In this document: positions 33,205 through 43,867 of the stretch, in pieces
How positions within the stretch are numbered: position 1 is the first letter of the stretch
Layout of the letters: each line of letters begins with the position of its first letter
From: Takakia lepidozioides
Lineage: Eukaryota; Streptophyta; Takakiopsida; Takakiales; Takakiaceae
Assembly (NCBI GenBank): GCA_030704615.1
Contig: CM060734.1
Span: 35,604,042-35,668,041 of the forward strand
Direction of reading: 5' to 3'
Length of the DNA: 64,000 nucleotides
Made by a program: the position numbers and the translations under genes
The notes under the pieces: generated by a model
The model's database searches: none
Seen by the model: the letters and a program-made list of their open reading frames with translations, nothing else
Told to the model about the DNA's origin: nothing

Positions 33205-36200
33205 TCATCTGATCCCAAAATGTCCAGTGTCAGAGTGAATCCTCATGACCAATGAGTGTCTGTCATTTTTAGGTGGCACTAGCTTCCCATCAAAGAACAC
33301 ATCACCTTTCAAAAATGAGTACTGCTTTGCCCACTTCACAACCCTCCTTCTTTCTTCCTTCTCAAGATAGTCATTTGGCTCACCAAAGGTTAGGATATGC
33401 ATAGTCTCAATGTCATCCAGGATGTCTGGTTGGGACTCCTCCTTATACCATCTTGTGGCAAATGCAGTAGCTGTTGGTTCACCCTCATCTTCCCATTGTT
33501 CAGCTGCTAGAATCAGGGCCTCTTGTTCCTTTTTGGTTGGAGTCGACCATAGCTTTTCAGACATTTGCCTTTCCTGCACACACAGTGGGTCATCTCCAGC
33601 CTGGTGCCCTCTGCTCAGTTGGCAGTCATGGCAGGTTTTCACCCTTTTTTCGAGTGACGCAAGTGATGCTCCAGGTCTGGCCTCACTGCTCTCATCATTC
33701 TCCGTGTCATCCTCTCTTTTCATGCCATGTTCCAACAGATCGGTCAGGCTATGCCACCCCCTTTTTGTCTCCTCAGTAGAGGCATATTCAAACTTCACAC
33801 CATCAGTTGCTGAGTTTGAGGTGCTGGAATGGTCAGTGGCATTCTCTTGCCTCCGTTGCCGAGATCTCCTCCTGGTTTGCACCATGTTGATGGTGGGCAA
33901 ATCACAATCCACTTGGTTGACTCCCTTGTGTGCGAGCTGCTTCATGCCCTGCAAATTTCCTATTGACATGCTTTCTTGGCCTTGCTTGATATCCATCATC
34001 TCGCAATCTCTGGTTATGCGTTCACAATCTATCCGATCATGCTCATTGTGAATAGTAACACCTGCAACAACATTAACTCTCTTGTCTTCATAGGCTGTAT
34101 TGCCCACATGGGTGCTTTGCCCCTTTGTGGTAGATTGCATAGACATTCGACACACTATGAGAGCTAGGGAGAGGTCTTGATCGCACTCCTCTTTTCTGAT
34201 TGCTCCCAAGGCTGCAATGCTTTGCTTCAGAGTTGCAATCACCATTTCAACCATTTTTTTGTACTGCATCCAATTTGGCACAAGGTGTTCATGTCTAATT
34301 CCAAACTTTTCACATGACTTGTCAAAGTCACCTCCCCACTCTGCCTTGTCGTCTGAAAATATTGTTCTCGGGCATCCATATCGGATGATGATTTGGTCTT
34401 CCACAAAGCGAGCAACAAAATTTGATGTGCACTCTGCTAGTGGCCTGGCCTCCAGCCTCTCAGAGTGTGGGTCAACGGCCACCAATACAAAGTTGTTCCC
34501 ACTTTTAGTCACTGGAAATGGACCTGCAGTGCCAACAGCCATACAATGGAATAAGTTCGTAACATGAATGTCATGAAGTAGAGGAAAGTCTGAATGAACC
34601 AGACCCACTGCACTCTGACACTCTGGTTGCATCACGCAAGATGTATCTCGAGATCCGCTGCTTGACCCTGCAGCCATAAGTTCATGTCCAATTGTGTGCC
34701 CATAGGGTAGTTCTGCACCTCCCTCCTCCTCTGGACTGAGCAATTTCTCAGCTATTTGCTTTCCTTTCCTTGTTTGAACAACATTGATGTTGGGCATCAT
34801 GCTCTCCTCCACCCCTTCGTAGGGTTGATTCACTGCAATGGGCTTTAGCAAGCTCAAACACTCCCTCCCAATGTCAATTCTTTCACACATTTTGGTCACG
34901 TCTGCATAATGTGGCTGATGATGTTCACCCTGAATCCTAATGCCTACAGTAAAACTCTCTCTCTTGCTCTCAAAGGATGGGTTGCCCTCAGGGGCACCCT
35001 GCTTCCTCCATGCGGTGTGCTGTCCTACAAGGTCAAAGTGAAAACCCTCAAGACCATCTGTGCCCGTGTGATGTCCGGGCAACAGCCAGTAATAAGCATC
35101 AAGTTCAGTCTGAATGAGAAAGTACACCCCTCTAAGGTACTCTTTGAACTGCCACAATGCCCATACACAAACATAGTACTCCTGCCTCTTGTGTTCCATG
35201 CTCCCCTTAATTATGCCCTGGGATACTCTTTTAGTGACCTGACATAGACATACTTCCTCCCCTTGTTCAGACCAGAAAAGCAGTGCTTGAGCAAGACCCT
35301 CACTGTTGATGATGACCAGAATATATATGCCCTCACACTTCTCTTCTTCTCTCGGTACCTCTGATGGGAATGCAACATTCACTTCCAACTCTTCAGATTC
35401 AGCAGCTGGCCCAACTGGAAATCTGCTTAAGGCATCCACAATAGAATGTTTGGAACCAGCCCTGTGAATTATTTTGAAATCAAAGTCTTGTAACATCATG
35501 ATCCATCTCCGCCTGTCGTAAGCGTCACTAACAGTGGCAAGCCACTCAAGCGGCTTGTGATCAGTACGAATAACAAAAGGGGTGCCATACAAATACTGCC
35601 GAAAATGAATGACTCCCCACACTAGGGCATAGCACTCACCTTCCATTGGATGATACTTTTGCTGTGCCGCCGAGAGAACTTTACTGGCATATGCAATCAC
35701 CACCTCCCTGCGATTGTACTTCTGAGACAGCACTGCCCCTATACCCTTTTTGGACCAATCCACATCTAGGATAAAGGGCTTAGAGAAATCAGGTTTGGCA
35801 AGAATAGGGGCTGTCATCAACCTCAGACGCAAGGCTTCAAAGGCATTTTGAGCTTCAACACTCCACTTAAACACGACATCCTTCCTCGTGAGATCAAAGA
35901 GAGGCACACAAATTATAGCAAAGCCCTTGACATAGATGCGGTAGTACCCACACATGCCCACAAAGACCTTAACTCCTGTGGGATTCTTGGGAATCGGAAA
36001 GTGCTGGATCGCAGCCACCTTACTAGGGTTTGGTTTTACCCCCAAAGCAGAGACCACATGCCCCAAGAACACCAAGTCCTTACTCCCAAAGCTACACTTG
36101 TCAGGATTAAGCTTCAGGTTAGCCTCAGTTAGCCTATAAAAGATCTTTTCCAAATGTTGCAAATGCGCTTCCCAGCTCTCACTGTGCACATTTACATCAT

Positions 36201-36486
36201 CCACAAATACTTTAGCACATTCCTTTATCTCCTCATAGAGTATAGTGTTCATAGCTCTTTGAAAAGTGGTCGTGGCATTCTTGAGCCCAAAGGGCATCAC
36301 AAGCCATTCATACAGACCTCTCTTGGTGATAATGGCTGTTTTCTTGACATCATCAGGATCCATCTTGATCTGCCAAAACCCACTCTGCAGATCAAGAGCG
36401 GAGAACCACTCTGCTCTGCCCAACTGGTTTAACACGTCTTGGATGAGGGGCATGGGATAAGAGTCTCTTCTAGTGAGAAGGTTCAA
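33205..36486 (-). CDS. Pol of gypsy A: RT - RNase H - degenerate RNase H - degenerate integrase - linker
   Basis: One open frame of 1093 codons. Residues 1-200: RT, starting within the fingers (NLLTRRDSYPMPLIQDVL), with MPFGLKNA and FVDD (94-97). Residues 235-345: RNase H with DVDWSKKGIGAVL, GECYALVW and RTDHKPLEWL. Residues 387-486 repeat that fold with acidic residues changed (VIINSEGLAQALL has N for the first Asp; TELDAYYWLL has E for the last). Residues 645-785 repeat an integrase core; the first catalytic Asp is Gly (AVGTAGPFP), the others (FSDDKAEW, MVEMVI) remain. Two linkers share NINVVQTRKGKQ / TINMVQTRRRSRQ. The end enters the HHCC domain of the true integrase. The RT N-terminus is missing. 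Normal gypsy pol has one RNase H and one integrase. Confidence 0.85.
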   Translation of the reverse strand: MNLLTRRDSYPMPLIQDVLNQLGRAEWFSALDLQSGFWQIKMDPDDVKKTAIITKRGLYEWLVMPFGLKNATTTFQRAMNTILYEEIKECAKVFVDDVNVHSESWEAHLQHLEKIFYRLTEANLKLNPDKCSFGSKDLVFLGHVVSALGVKPNPSKVAAIQHFPIPKNPTGVKVFVGMCGYYRIYVKGFAIICVPLFDLTRKDVVFKWSVEAQNAFEALRLRLMTAPILAKPDFSKPFILDVDWSKKGIGAVLSQKYNRREVVIAYASKVLSAAQQKYHPMEGECYALVWGVIHFRQYLYGTPFVIRTDHKPLEWLATVSDAYDRRRWIMMLQDFDFKIIHRAGSKHSIVDALSRFPVGPAAESEELEVNVAFPSEVPREEEKCEGIYILVIINSEGLAQALLFWSEQGEEVCLCQVTKRVSQGIIKGSMEHKRQEYYVCVWALWQFKEYLRGVYFLIQTELDAYYWLLPGHHTGTDGLEGFHFDLVGQHTAWRKQGAPEGNPSFESKRESFTVGIRIQGEHHQPHYADVTKMCERIDIGRECLSLLKPIAVNQPYEGVEESMMPNINVVQTRKGKQIAEKLLSPEEEGGAELPYGHTIGHELMAAGSSSGSRDTSCVMQPECQSAVGLVHSDFPLLHDIHVTNLFHCMAVGTAGPFPVTKSGNNFVLVAVDPHSERLEARPLAECTSNFVARFVEDQIIIRYGCPRTIFSDDKAEWGGDFDKSCEKFGIRHEHLVPNWMQYKKMVEMVIATLKQSIAALGAIRKEECDQDLSLALIVCRMSMQSTTKGQSTHVGNTAYEDKRVNVVAGVTIHNEHDRIDCERITRDCEMMDIKQGQESMSIGNLQGMKQLAHKGVNQVDCDLPTINMVQTRRRSRQRRQENATDHSSTSNSATDGVKFEYASTEETKRGWHSLTDLLEHGMKREDDTENDESSEARPGASLASLEKRVKTCHDCQLSRGHQAGDDPLCVQERQMSEKLWSTPTKKEQEALILAAEQWEDEGEPTATAFATRWYKEESQPDILDDIETMHILTFGEPNDYLEKEERRRVVKWAKQYSFLKGDVFFDGKLVPPKNDRHSLVMRIHSDTGHFGIR

Positions 36487-37468
36487 GGGGCGGTAATCCC
36501 CACAAGAAGAATCATGGAGGATGCCATTCCCTTGGGACCTTCCTCAGAGATCAGCTCCGCCAAGCCTTGATCACTAAGCACCTCCTCATGTTCTTCCATT
36601 GTTTTGATGGCCTCCCACACTTCAGCCTCTTGGTCATGCATCTCCACCTCTTCAGGTACGTCTTCCCCAGAGGCACTATGCCAATCCTCAATATCTGATT
36701 CAACAGCCTCTTCCCCTTCGTCATTGCTTTCATCTTCTTCAAAGGGTTCAAGCAATTGTGCTGCAGTTGTGACAGTCATTATCCCTTCATGCATGTAGCC
36801 TTTCCATCTGCATAAGTTAGATACTGCAGCAGTATTTCCCTCCATGTTCTCTTCCTCATGGCTGATCTGGTTAATGGTGTGTAGAGGAAAGTGTGCTACT
36901 GCCTTCCCCGGACCATAGCGTATCCTCATGGTCTCTGTTTCTGTGTCAACAATTGCACCAAATTTCTTCAGGAAATCCAAACCAAGTAACATGTGGTAGG
37001 TATCCGTGTCAACCACCATGAAGGAGAGCCGGTTTGTTAATTCCCCTACAGTCACCTTCAAATCTTCAAGCTTTCCCATGGCTGTTTCTACAACTCCAGA
37101 AGCAACATGATATGTGACATCTTTGTCACTTAAAACTGACCCCATGAGCCTAGGTCGCGCACAGTGCTGGCAGATATCACTGTGAGCATGACACCTGTGT
37201 CTACCTGTCCAAGTACTTGATGCTCTCCTATGGTCACCATGGCGTGTAGTGGCCTTACTCTTCCAGTGTAGGCATAAGAGATATCAGAACTGACCCCTTT
37301 CTGCAAGTTGGCCTTGGTAACAGATCTGACCTGCTTAATTCCTGCACGGCCCTTGGCTGGAATCACAACGTTATTGGTCTCCTTTTGTTGGTGCATGGCC
37401 CTTTCCACCACTCTGACTAAGCCCTTCAACTTTTCCAACTCCCCGGGCACTGTCATTATGAGATCCAT
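36483..37468 (-). pseudogene. Aspartic protease region of gypsy A
   Basis: The first piece (37468-37130) has the protease active-site strand LGQVDTGVMLTVIS (DTG). In another frame the second (37145-36483) continues with VVDTDTYHMLLGLDFLKKFG, the conserved GLDFL strand after the flap. An acidic stretch follows (36600-36780, many E/D). This joins abruptly to RT at about 36486, where pre-RT residues normally found in gypsy elements are absent, suggesting an internal deletion. One frameshift separates the pieces. Retroviral-type protease cleaves the polyprotein as a dimer. Confidence 0.7.
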
Positions 37469-37714
37469 TGGAGAAAGGGAGATTCTTCCTTTGTAAAAGT
37501 GACTGAGTATTCGGGACTTGGTGCCCAGGTGCCTCCACTCCTCTCAGTATGCGTGGGGCAGATCCTTCAGGTATGGCTCCAGTAGTGCCTTCACTCTCTT
37601 CCTGTGCAGATTCAGAAACCCTTCCAGGATTGACATGAGCTGGCAGCGGCATAGGTGTTCGGTTTCTGGGCAATCTGACCTCATTCACATCATTCTCCCT
37701 CATCAAGGCAGTCA

Positions 37715-38627
37715 TTTATGCCAGAACTGCGTCTTCATCCTCACAATAGACTTCCACAAAGTGAGTTCCAGGAGTACCTGTACCTTCTTGCTCCATCTTT
37801 CGTTTGCATGTACTCTCAGTGTGCCCCAACATTTCGCAGAAAGAGCATCTAACTCCACACATCTCTGTCCGGTGGTTAGGCCTATGGCATTTTCCACAAG
37901 TGATCTACGCCCTCCCCGTAGGACATGTGACCGCTATGTGTCCCTTTTGACCGCAATTGTTGCAGGTTCGCACATCTTGAGTACTCATCATTCTACTCGA
38001 TGAGGCTTCTCCAACTACAGGTCCCTTGGCAAAGTACCTCTGCAATGTGCTCGTGAGGTCATCAAGTCTTCTGTCCAAAGGGTTGATGTGAAAGGCGTCT
38101 TGCAGCTCTTCACCATCCAGAGGTTCAAGTGGAGTTTCACCCAACTTTCCAAGACCTCTTTCTATTTCTATTGCCGTTTCCAGTGCCTCCTCTATGTCAT
38201 GAAATCGCCTGCCTAACATGGCCCTCATGATTTCTGGCCTTAGCCTTCCTACAAAGCGTCGGCGCTGCTCAAGATCGGGAATTCCCCCTTTCAGAAACAG
38301 ACAACTCAGCTTGTCAAAGTAGGCTTGAACCCTCTGCCTATTTTCCTACTTGATCGCATCTAGCCTCATTTTTATTTCTGCCATGTCTACAGTACCAAAC
38401 TTGGTTGTGATAGCAGCTTGAAAGTCAGGCCAGTTGTCTAGCCATGGATTCTGCTTTCGAAACCACTCGTCAGCTTTAGACCTAAGGTTCAATCTAGCTA
38501 CTTCAAACATCTTATCGGGTGTCAGGTCTTGGACATCTCCAAACATTTGTATTCTGTCTATCCAATCATGCACGTCCTCATTTTCTCTACCAAAGAAGGG
38601 AGCATCAACACCAGCAGGGCTGGTCAT
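37715..38627 (-). pseudogene. Gag of gypsy A with three zinc knuckles
   Basis: Starts MTSPAGVDAPFFGRENEDVH. The capsid region (NEDVHDWIDRIQMFGDV, ADEWFRKQNPWLDNWPDFQ) is of the retrotransposon-gag family that packages RNA. The zinc knuckles are CNNCGQKGHIAVTC, then (after an in-frame TAG) CGKCHRPNHRTEMC, then CSFCEMLGHTESTC. The frame also has TAG after residue 94 (38346) and TAA near 37717. Three knuckles are more than the usual one or two. A basic/acidic tail and spacer (37715-37371) lead to the protease. Confidence 0.75.
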
Positions 38628-38707
38628 GATTATCCTTCTTATAAGATTTAGGCAACTTCTTCATACCTCAATAGTGCAGATTTCAGCAAGCAGCAACAGT
38701 GACAGCC

Positions 38708-39019
38708 CTAATTTTGCCCCCTGTACCATTCCCACTGCCCATTTCTAAGCATCTCAACCCTTCCACCCCAAGTCATCTCCCTCGCCATGGTATTTATCTT
38801 TTCCCATCTCCCTGTTTCTCTCACCCAAAGTGCAATGGTACTTCTGCCCCCGGCATGGATGACTCTTAGGCATAGATCACCATCATACAATCTCCACGAA
38901 GGATTGAAGAAGTAGAGCCTAGGTTCAGAATGCACATTTCCAGCACGCTGCCTAAAACAGATCAAGACGTCTCCAATGGCTGGTTCGTCTGGGATCAGGG
39001 TATGATCACGTCCAGCCAT
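38708..39019 (-). CDS. Small leader ORF of gypsy A, unknown product
   Basis: 103 codons starting 72 bp after the primer-binding site, upstream of gag. It begins MAGRDHTLIPDEPAIGDVL and is rich in Trp and Arg (LRVIHAGGRSTIALWVRE, NGQWEWYRGQ). I recognise no family. It could be an N-terminal gag extension or a separate leader protein. Its open frame in an otherwise mutated element is the main support. Confidence 0.45.
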   Translation of the reverse strand: MAGRDHTLIPDEPAIGDVLICFRQRAGNVHSEPRLYFFNPSWRLYDGDLCLRVIHAGGRSTIALWVRETGRWEKINTMAREMTWGGRVEMLRNGQWEWYRGQN

Positions 39020-39091
39020 AGAGAAACATCACACACAGAGCAAACACACACACAGCCTCAAACAAAAATAGTGAAGTCCTCAAGACGACAA

Positions 39092-39103
39092 GCTCTGATA
39101 CCA
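39092..39103 (-). other. Primer-binding site of gypsy A
   Basis: TGGTATCAGAGC on the minus strand, complementary to the 3' end of initiator tRNA-Met, directly after the 5' LTR. Confidence 0.9.
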
Positions 39104-40181
39104 AAAGAGGGCCCCTATCTTTACCCTAACTATCTATACTGCACAGTCAGAGTTGTAACCAAATTACACACCACAACCGCCGCAGTGGAAGAGAAAACAG
39201 TCATGGCGCGCTCCCGTTGATCTCATGAAGAGTGGTGATTGCATGTGCTCATGTGATTCTCTGTGTACACAACTAATCATCCACAGCGTGAGTATGCCCG
39301 TGAGGGTCACCAAGTACCAGCATTTGTTATGGCCGCAGCACCTTTGAATTTGTTTGATCAAACTGTGCAGTAGCTTACCCGGCCCCTCTCCTTCTCTTAT
39401 CTTTTCTCCTCACTCTTATGTTCTTTCTGAGAACCATCACAGGGCTGGTTCACATTCACTGTTTAGCCATGCAGCCTAAGTGGCCTTATCATCTCTGGAG
39501 TTGATCTTATTTGTGCACTCAAGCTCACCATCTATTCTGTTTTCTCTCAGCTCACTCTGCAGAGAAGAGATGATACTGACAGCCACCCACTAGCTACCTA
39601 TGGAGTCATCACGAGCTCTTGAACATTCTCCCACCATCACTAACTTTCTGGCTTCACCGTTCCCCTTTTCTTGGACTATCTCTTATCCCCAAATTGCAAA
39701 TTCCATGGACATGAATGGATATAGAACTACTCAAGTTGATTGTGGTTTGTGCAATCTAATGTGCAGGGCAGGGTATAATTACACTTGACAGAAATCTGGT
39801 CATTTCCTTCTGTTACAACCTCATCTCTTAAGACCTACTTAATTTCACTCAGGCAGCGGGCTCTCCAGAACGTATCCATAATCAGGCACCAAAATGCTTC
39901 AACCTTCAGCCAACTCCCTCCGTCTCACTCTCCGTTCGCAATACTTCAACAGCCAAATCATCACCTCACCCAGGACAGTAGGTCATCCCACTACAACTTC
40001 ATGCTTTCAGTCCCAACACTGCACAAATTTGATGAATCCAACATTTCCTCCCCTTCTTGCCTCTCTTACTCTACCTTGTTCCAGACTGTAGATTCCATGG
40101 ACCTGACAGGGCAGCACCACTCCAGTCTGTAATGTCACTCACCTAACCGTATACAGGGTACAACGAAAATCTAACATTCCA
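39104..40181 (-). repeat. 5' LTR of gypsy A
   Basis: 1078 bp. On the minus strand it starts TGGAATGTTAGATTTTCG (40181) and ends GGGCCCTCTTT next to the PBS. It matches the interrupted copy at 20644-21593 plus 31266-31386. The 3' end is not the usual CA. Confidence 0.88.
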
Positions 40182-41140
40182 TATCTTCCCACTACAGTTG
40201 GCCCTGCCTTGCTAATGCAGGACTATGCAATGGGTTTCAACTGCTTTAGCACCGATACTTTCGATTAGACTTCCAATTCGATCGAGACACTTGTCAAGAG
40301 AATATTCCGTCTTTTAATGAATGACATCCGTTCAATTTCTTGTGCACGCCATAAATGAAAGTCCATTGGATATTACCGTGCGTGCCATCTGGGTGATTCA
40401 GGGCTCAAATCCTGTTACCTTGATATTTAGACTAATTATGTGATCTTCTAGATTTTTACTACCTATTCATAATTATTATACGGCAGGGCTTGCATGAATT
40501 CCATGCATTTATTTTTTCGCTGAGTAGGTAGAATACCTACAAGGTTATTTTCTCCTCTCACTAAGCTTATGATTAAGGGGCCTGATTTGTGAGGTGTCGC
40601 TCCCATGTATTCCCTATTTAAAAGAACAAAATAATAATGGCAAGACTACGCTTACAGTGTGGAGTTCCTGATTCCATGGCGGTGCATATGCTCTCCTGTC
40701 AGTCCCTTGGATGAAAAGCATGGGGTTGTTGGACAGTGATGATAACAGGGACTATCTTTGGTTATGTGATTGTCCTATGTTAACAGTCACGAGATAAGCA
40801 CTGGAAACTGAGCTGGCGGATGTGAGGTCTTGTAATCTGCATGTCCAATAAGAGTGCTGCATCTGGATCTCCAGATTAGCCTCTCCCGATTATTTAAATG
40901 AAGAGATCATCAGGCTTAGGCAGGATGTTTTTGGTGTACAAACTGGTGCAGTGGATTTGTGAAGGACGCTGGATGAAACTGTGTTGATGCTTTGTTGCGT
41001 GCAACGATTGGCTTAGATTGTATGTGTGCTCTGCAAAAAATCCTTTCCTGTCAGCTTGGCAAAGTTCTATAGCTTACAATCCCTTGTGCATGACTTATTC
41101 CGCAGAGGACGAGAGCATATCCTGCCGCATTGCACAGGGT
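40182..41140. other. Spacer between the two gypsy elements; no gene seen
   Basis: About 960 bp without a coherent coding frame. Confidence 0.5.
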
Positions 41141-41390
41141 GAGTAGGGGAGCGGGGTCGGGAACCGGGAGCGAGATCAGGAACAGGGGAGTGAGGTCGGG
41201 AACGGGGAAGGAGGGGAGCGAGGACCGGGAACAGGGGAGCGAGCCGCGTTCCATAAGGCGAGGTGGGGAACGGGGACCAAGAACAGGGGGGCGAGGACAA
41301 GGGACATGGATAGGGGAGTGGGACAGGGATAGGGGAGCGGGACTGGGGACAAGGAGGGAACAGAGGGAACAGAGGGAACAGGGGAGCGTA
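41141..41390. repeat. G-rich minisatellite
   Basis: About 250 bp of imperfect GGGAACxGGGGAGCGAG-type units, almost pyrimidine-poor on the plus strand, ending in GAGGGAACA repeats. Many GGG runs at short spacing could form G-quadruplexes. The long open frame on the minus strand is a by-product of this composition. Confidence 0.8.
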
Positions 41391-41446
41391 GCGACAATCT
41401 TGGACTTAGGAAGATGAAAAAATATGCTAATCAAACTCATGTGCAA

Positions 41447-42175
41447 TGTCGCGGCCCTTTGCCTTGAGGGCAGGGGGTCGGGACACAAGAGGGGCTGCCC
41501 CTGTGGTGGGGGCAGTGGCAGCGATAGGTATGGGGGGGGGCTGAAGCACCCTTGAGTGCCCAAGGCACTCAAAGAGGCGGAGGCGCTCACTAGGTGAAGC
41601 CCCACACACCGGGTTGCGGTGGGGGTGGCTCCACAAGGGGTGGTGGTAGCTTAGCGGGACTTAGTGGGGGTGGCATAGGACTCACCCTGGGGCGGAGACC
41701 TCGTGGTGGGAGTCGTGGGGAGTCTTGGGACTCATCACGGTCCATAGGGGCCGTGGTGGGTGGGCCAAGACTCACCGCGACTCATCACCGGGAGTCGAGG
41801 GTGTTCGTGGTGGTTCGCCATAAAATGGCATGGTTGTTTGTGAAACCCCCGCGGACAGCTACAGAAGTATATATAGGGAGTAGTAACCCCGAGAACGGTG
41901 CAAGCCCGTTGGTGACCAAAAACTAGTGAGTAAGCGAGCGAGCCGGAAAGCGACCAAAGAGTGGGGAGCTGTTCCGGACTGCCAACTACCAAAGGGAATT
42001 CCGCTGGTTCCGAATCGTTGGAGGGTTCTTTGGGAGATCAAAGGGGGGACCGTTATGCCCCGGTGAGCAGCCGAAGCTCCAAGTTGGCCCGGCGGCCAGG
42101 TTGGGAGTTAGGCGCGCGCATCAAGCGAGTAACTATGACTTCAGGGGGGAGCTTACCGAAGTGAGGTGCGCGACA
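41447..42175 (+). repeat. 5' LTR of chromovirus B
   Basis: 729 bp, TGTCGCGG...GCGCGACA. It shares with the 48403 copy, against the solo LTR, the segments CCGCTGGTTCC, TTCTTTGGGAGATCAAAGG and GGCGGCCAGG. Confidence 0.93.
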
Positions 42176-42177
42176 CT

Positions 42178-42189
42178 TGGTATCAGAGC
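42178..42189 (+). other. Primer-binding site of chromovirus B
   Basis: TGGTATCAGAGC two bases after the 5' LTR, complementary to initiator tRNA-Met. Confidence 0.92.
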
Positions 42190-42230
42190 TTAGAGTTCAG
42201 TACGCGATCGTCCTTGGGATTGGCCTCATC

Positions 42231-43837
42231 ATGGGGTCGGGCAAGCCAAAGCGAAAGCGGAACGGCCCAAAAGATGATGATCCTGGTGAGCCCGATGGGG
42301 GCGACGTGTCACCGAGGCGGCCGTTTGAGGAAGTGATGCATGTTTCCGAAAACGAGGCTGCTCAAGAGCGGGAGGAATCTGAGGAATCGGAGCCTGAGGA
42401 ATCCCTGAGAGCTCCGACCGACCAACAGATGCCTCCCATGTCGGCAGCCTTTTGGGAAGGGTTGTTGGCGCAATTTGGCGGGACGTTGAAAGACGTGTTG
42501 AAGGCGGCTAATGCCACTTCCACTAAGGCAAAGTTTAAGGTGAAGCTTAAGGAACCCGGCACCTTCGAGGGCGTCCGAAATCGGAAGGCACTCAACGCCT
42601 GGCTCTTGGAGCTAGAGCAGTACTTCCGGGCGGCCAAGTTGAGTGACGAGGATCGGGTGGAAGTGGCTCCCACCTATTTGAGGGGCTATGCTCAACAATG
42701 GTGGCAGAAACGCCTTCATGACCGAGGTCCAAGCCCGGAAACCTTGAACTGGAGTAGGTTCAAGGAATTGATGAAGAGGCAGTTTGTGCCCCTCAATGCG
42801 TCCTGGCTCGCCCGGGACAAGATGTGGAATTCACAGATGACATTCGGGGATATGTCCAGGCTTTCAATGTGCTGTTGCTCGAAGTCACGGACATGGCAGA
42901 ACCAGAAATGGTCTTCAACTTTGTGGCGGGACTGGCCCCATGGGCCAGGCGGAAGTTGGAGGAGAAGCCACCTAAGACTTTGAACGAGGCAATTGAGAGG
43001 GCTGAATGTTTCTCGGATGTCCCTAAGGGTGAAAGACAAGGCCGTACGGAGCTGAACCACAAGAAGACCCGGCGGGAAGGTGACTCCTTCCGACCGGAAA
43101 AGAAGTGGGATAGGCCACGCGGCGACAATGGCACGTGGATATCGAAGGGAGGGCCTTCACAAGTCAAGGCGGCACCCGGTGCTCCGAAAGGAAAAGCGGG
43201 TGGAGCGGCCTATGGCGGACAGAAGGCGACCTTTGATGGAGTGTGTTTCAATTGCGGGGAGCCCGGGCACATGGCCAAGAAGTGCACGAAGCCCCGACAA
43301 TTGAACATGACTCGGGCGACCACAGAGCTGTCGGAAGATACCATCAGTCGTTTGGTGGAAGCGGTGGTCGTCAGGACTTGCAAGGTAGGCAAATTTTCTT
43401 GTGAGTTGTATCAGGAAATTGGCGCCTTACGTAAAGGGAATCAGTTATTGTTCGTGGATGGGATAATATCCGTAACTAACGTGTCGTTGTTGGTGGACAC
43501 AGGAGCGTCGCACTCCTTCATGACACCGGCAACGGCACAAAAGCTGGGACTCCCGACAAGTGACGTGGGGGCCTCTATTGAGGTGCGTTCTGCCAAAGGA
43601 GAACCGCAATTGGCGACAAGGTTGGCGTTTGATGTTTCTCTTCAACTGGGGAGTTGGGAGGGACGTGAGAACTTCACCATCTACGAGATTGATGGAGTAG
43701 ATCTCATTTTGGGGATGACCTTTTTTAGCAAATCCGGAGCGGTCATAGATGGCCGCAAGAGAGTAGTCACGCTGCCATGTGGGAATGGTGGCGAGGTCTT
43801 ACGAGTGTCGGAAACGCCCAAACCCGTGGGAGGGTGA
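42231..43837 (+). pseudogene. Gag-protease of chromovirus B (frameshifted)
   Basis: Starts MGSGKPKRKRNGPKDDD at 42231. The capsid part includes TFEGVRNRKALNAWLLELEQ and YAQQWWQKRL. Near 42822 the frame shifts into 42824-43837, which continues with GYVQAFNVLLLEVTDMAEPE, as gag should. One zinc knuckle CFNCGEPGHMAKKC (43248) is followed by the protease with LLVDTGASHSFM (43490) and DGVDLILGMTFFSKSGAV. All recognisable gag-PR parts are present; only the frameshift breaks it. Confidence 0.87.
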
Positions 43838-43867
43838 ATAAACCTTCTGTCAGCAAGGGAGTGGGCC

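Larger units (their letters stand above)
20644..40181 (-). mobile_element. Ty3/gypsy LTR retrotransposon A, split by a nested Mutator-like element
   Basis: Order on the minus strand: 5' LTR (40181-39104), PBS (39103-39092), a small leader ORF, gag with three zinc knuckles, protease, RT, RNase H, a degenerate RNase H plus integrase module, the true integrase, an 850-bp non-coding tail, and the 3' LTR (31386-20644 with a 9.66-kb insertion at 21594-31256). The RT-RH-IN order makes it Ty3/gypsy. The LTRs are similar (by eye about 95 percent or more), so it is fairly young, but gag-pol carries several stops. I could not find matching 5-bp target duplications (flanks GTGAG and TATCT). Inter-element recombination or drift is possible. 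Confidence 0.85.

Noticed and set aside
41051-41605. 184-codon minus-strand open frame, Pro/Ser/Leu rich
   Set aside because: Produced by the G-rich minisatellite on the other strand; not protein-like and no start context.
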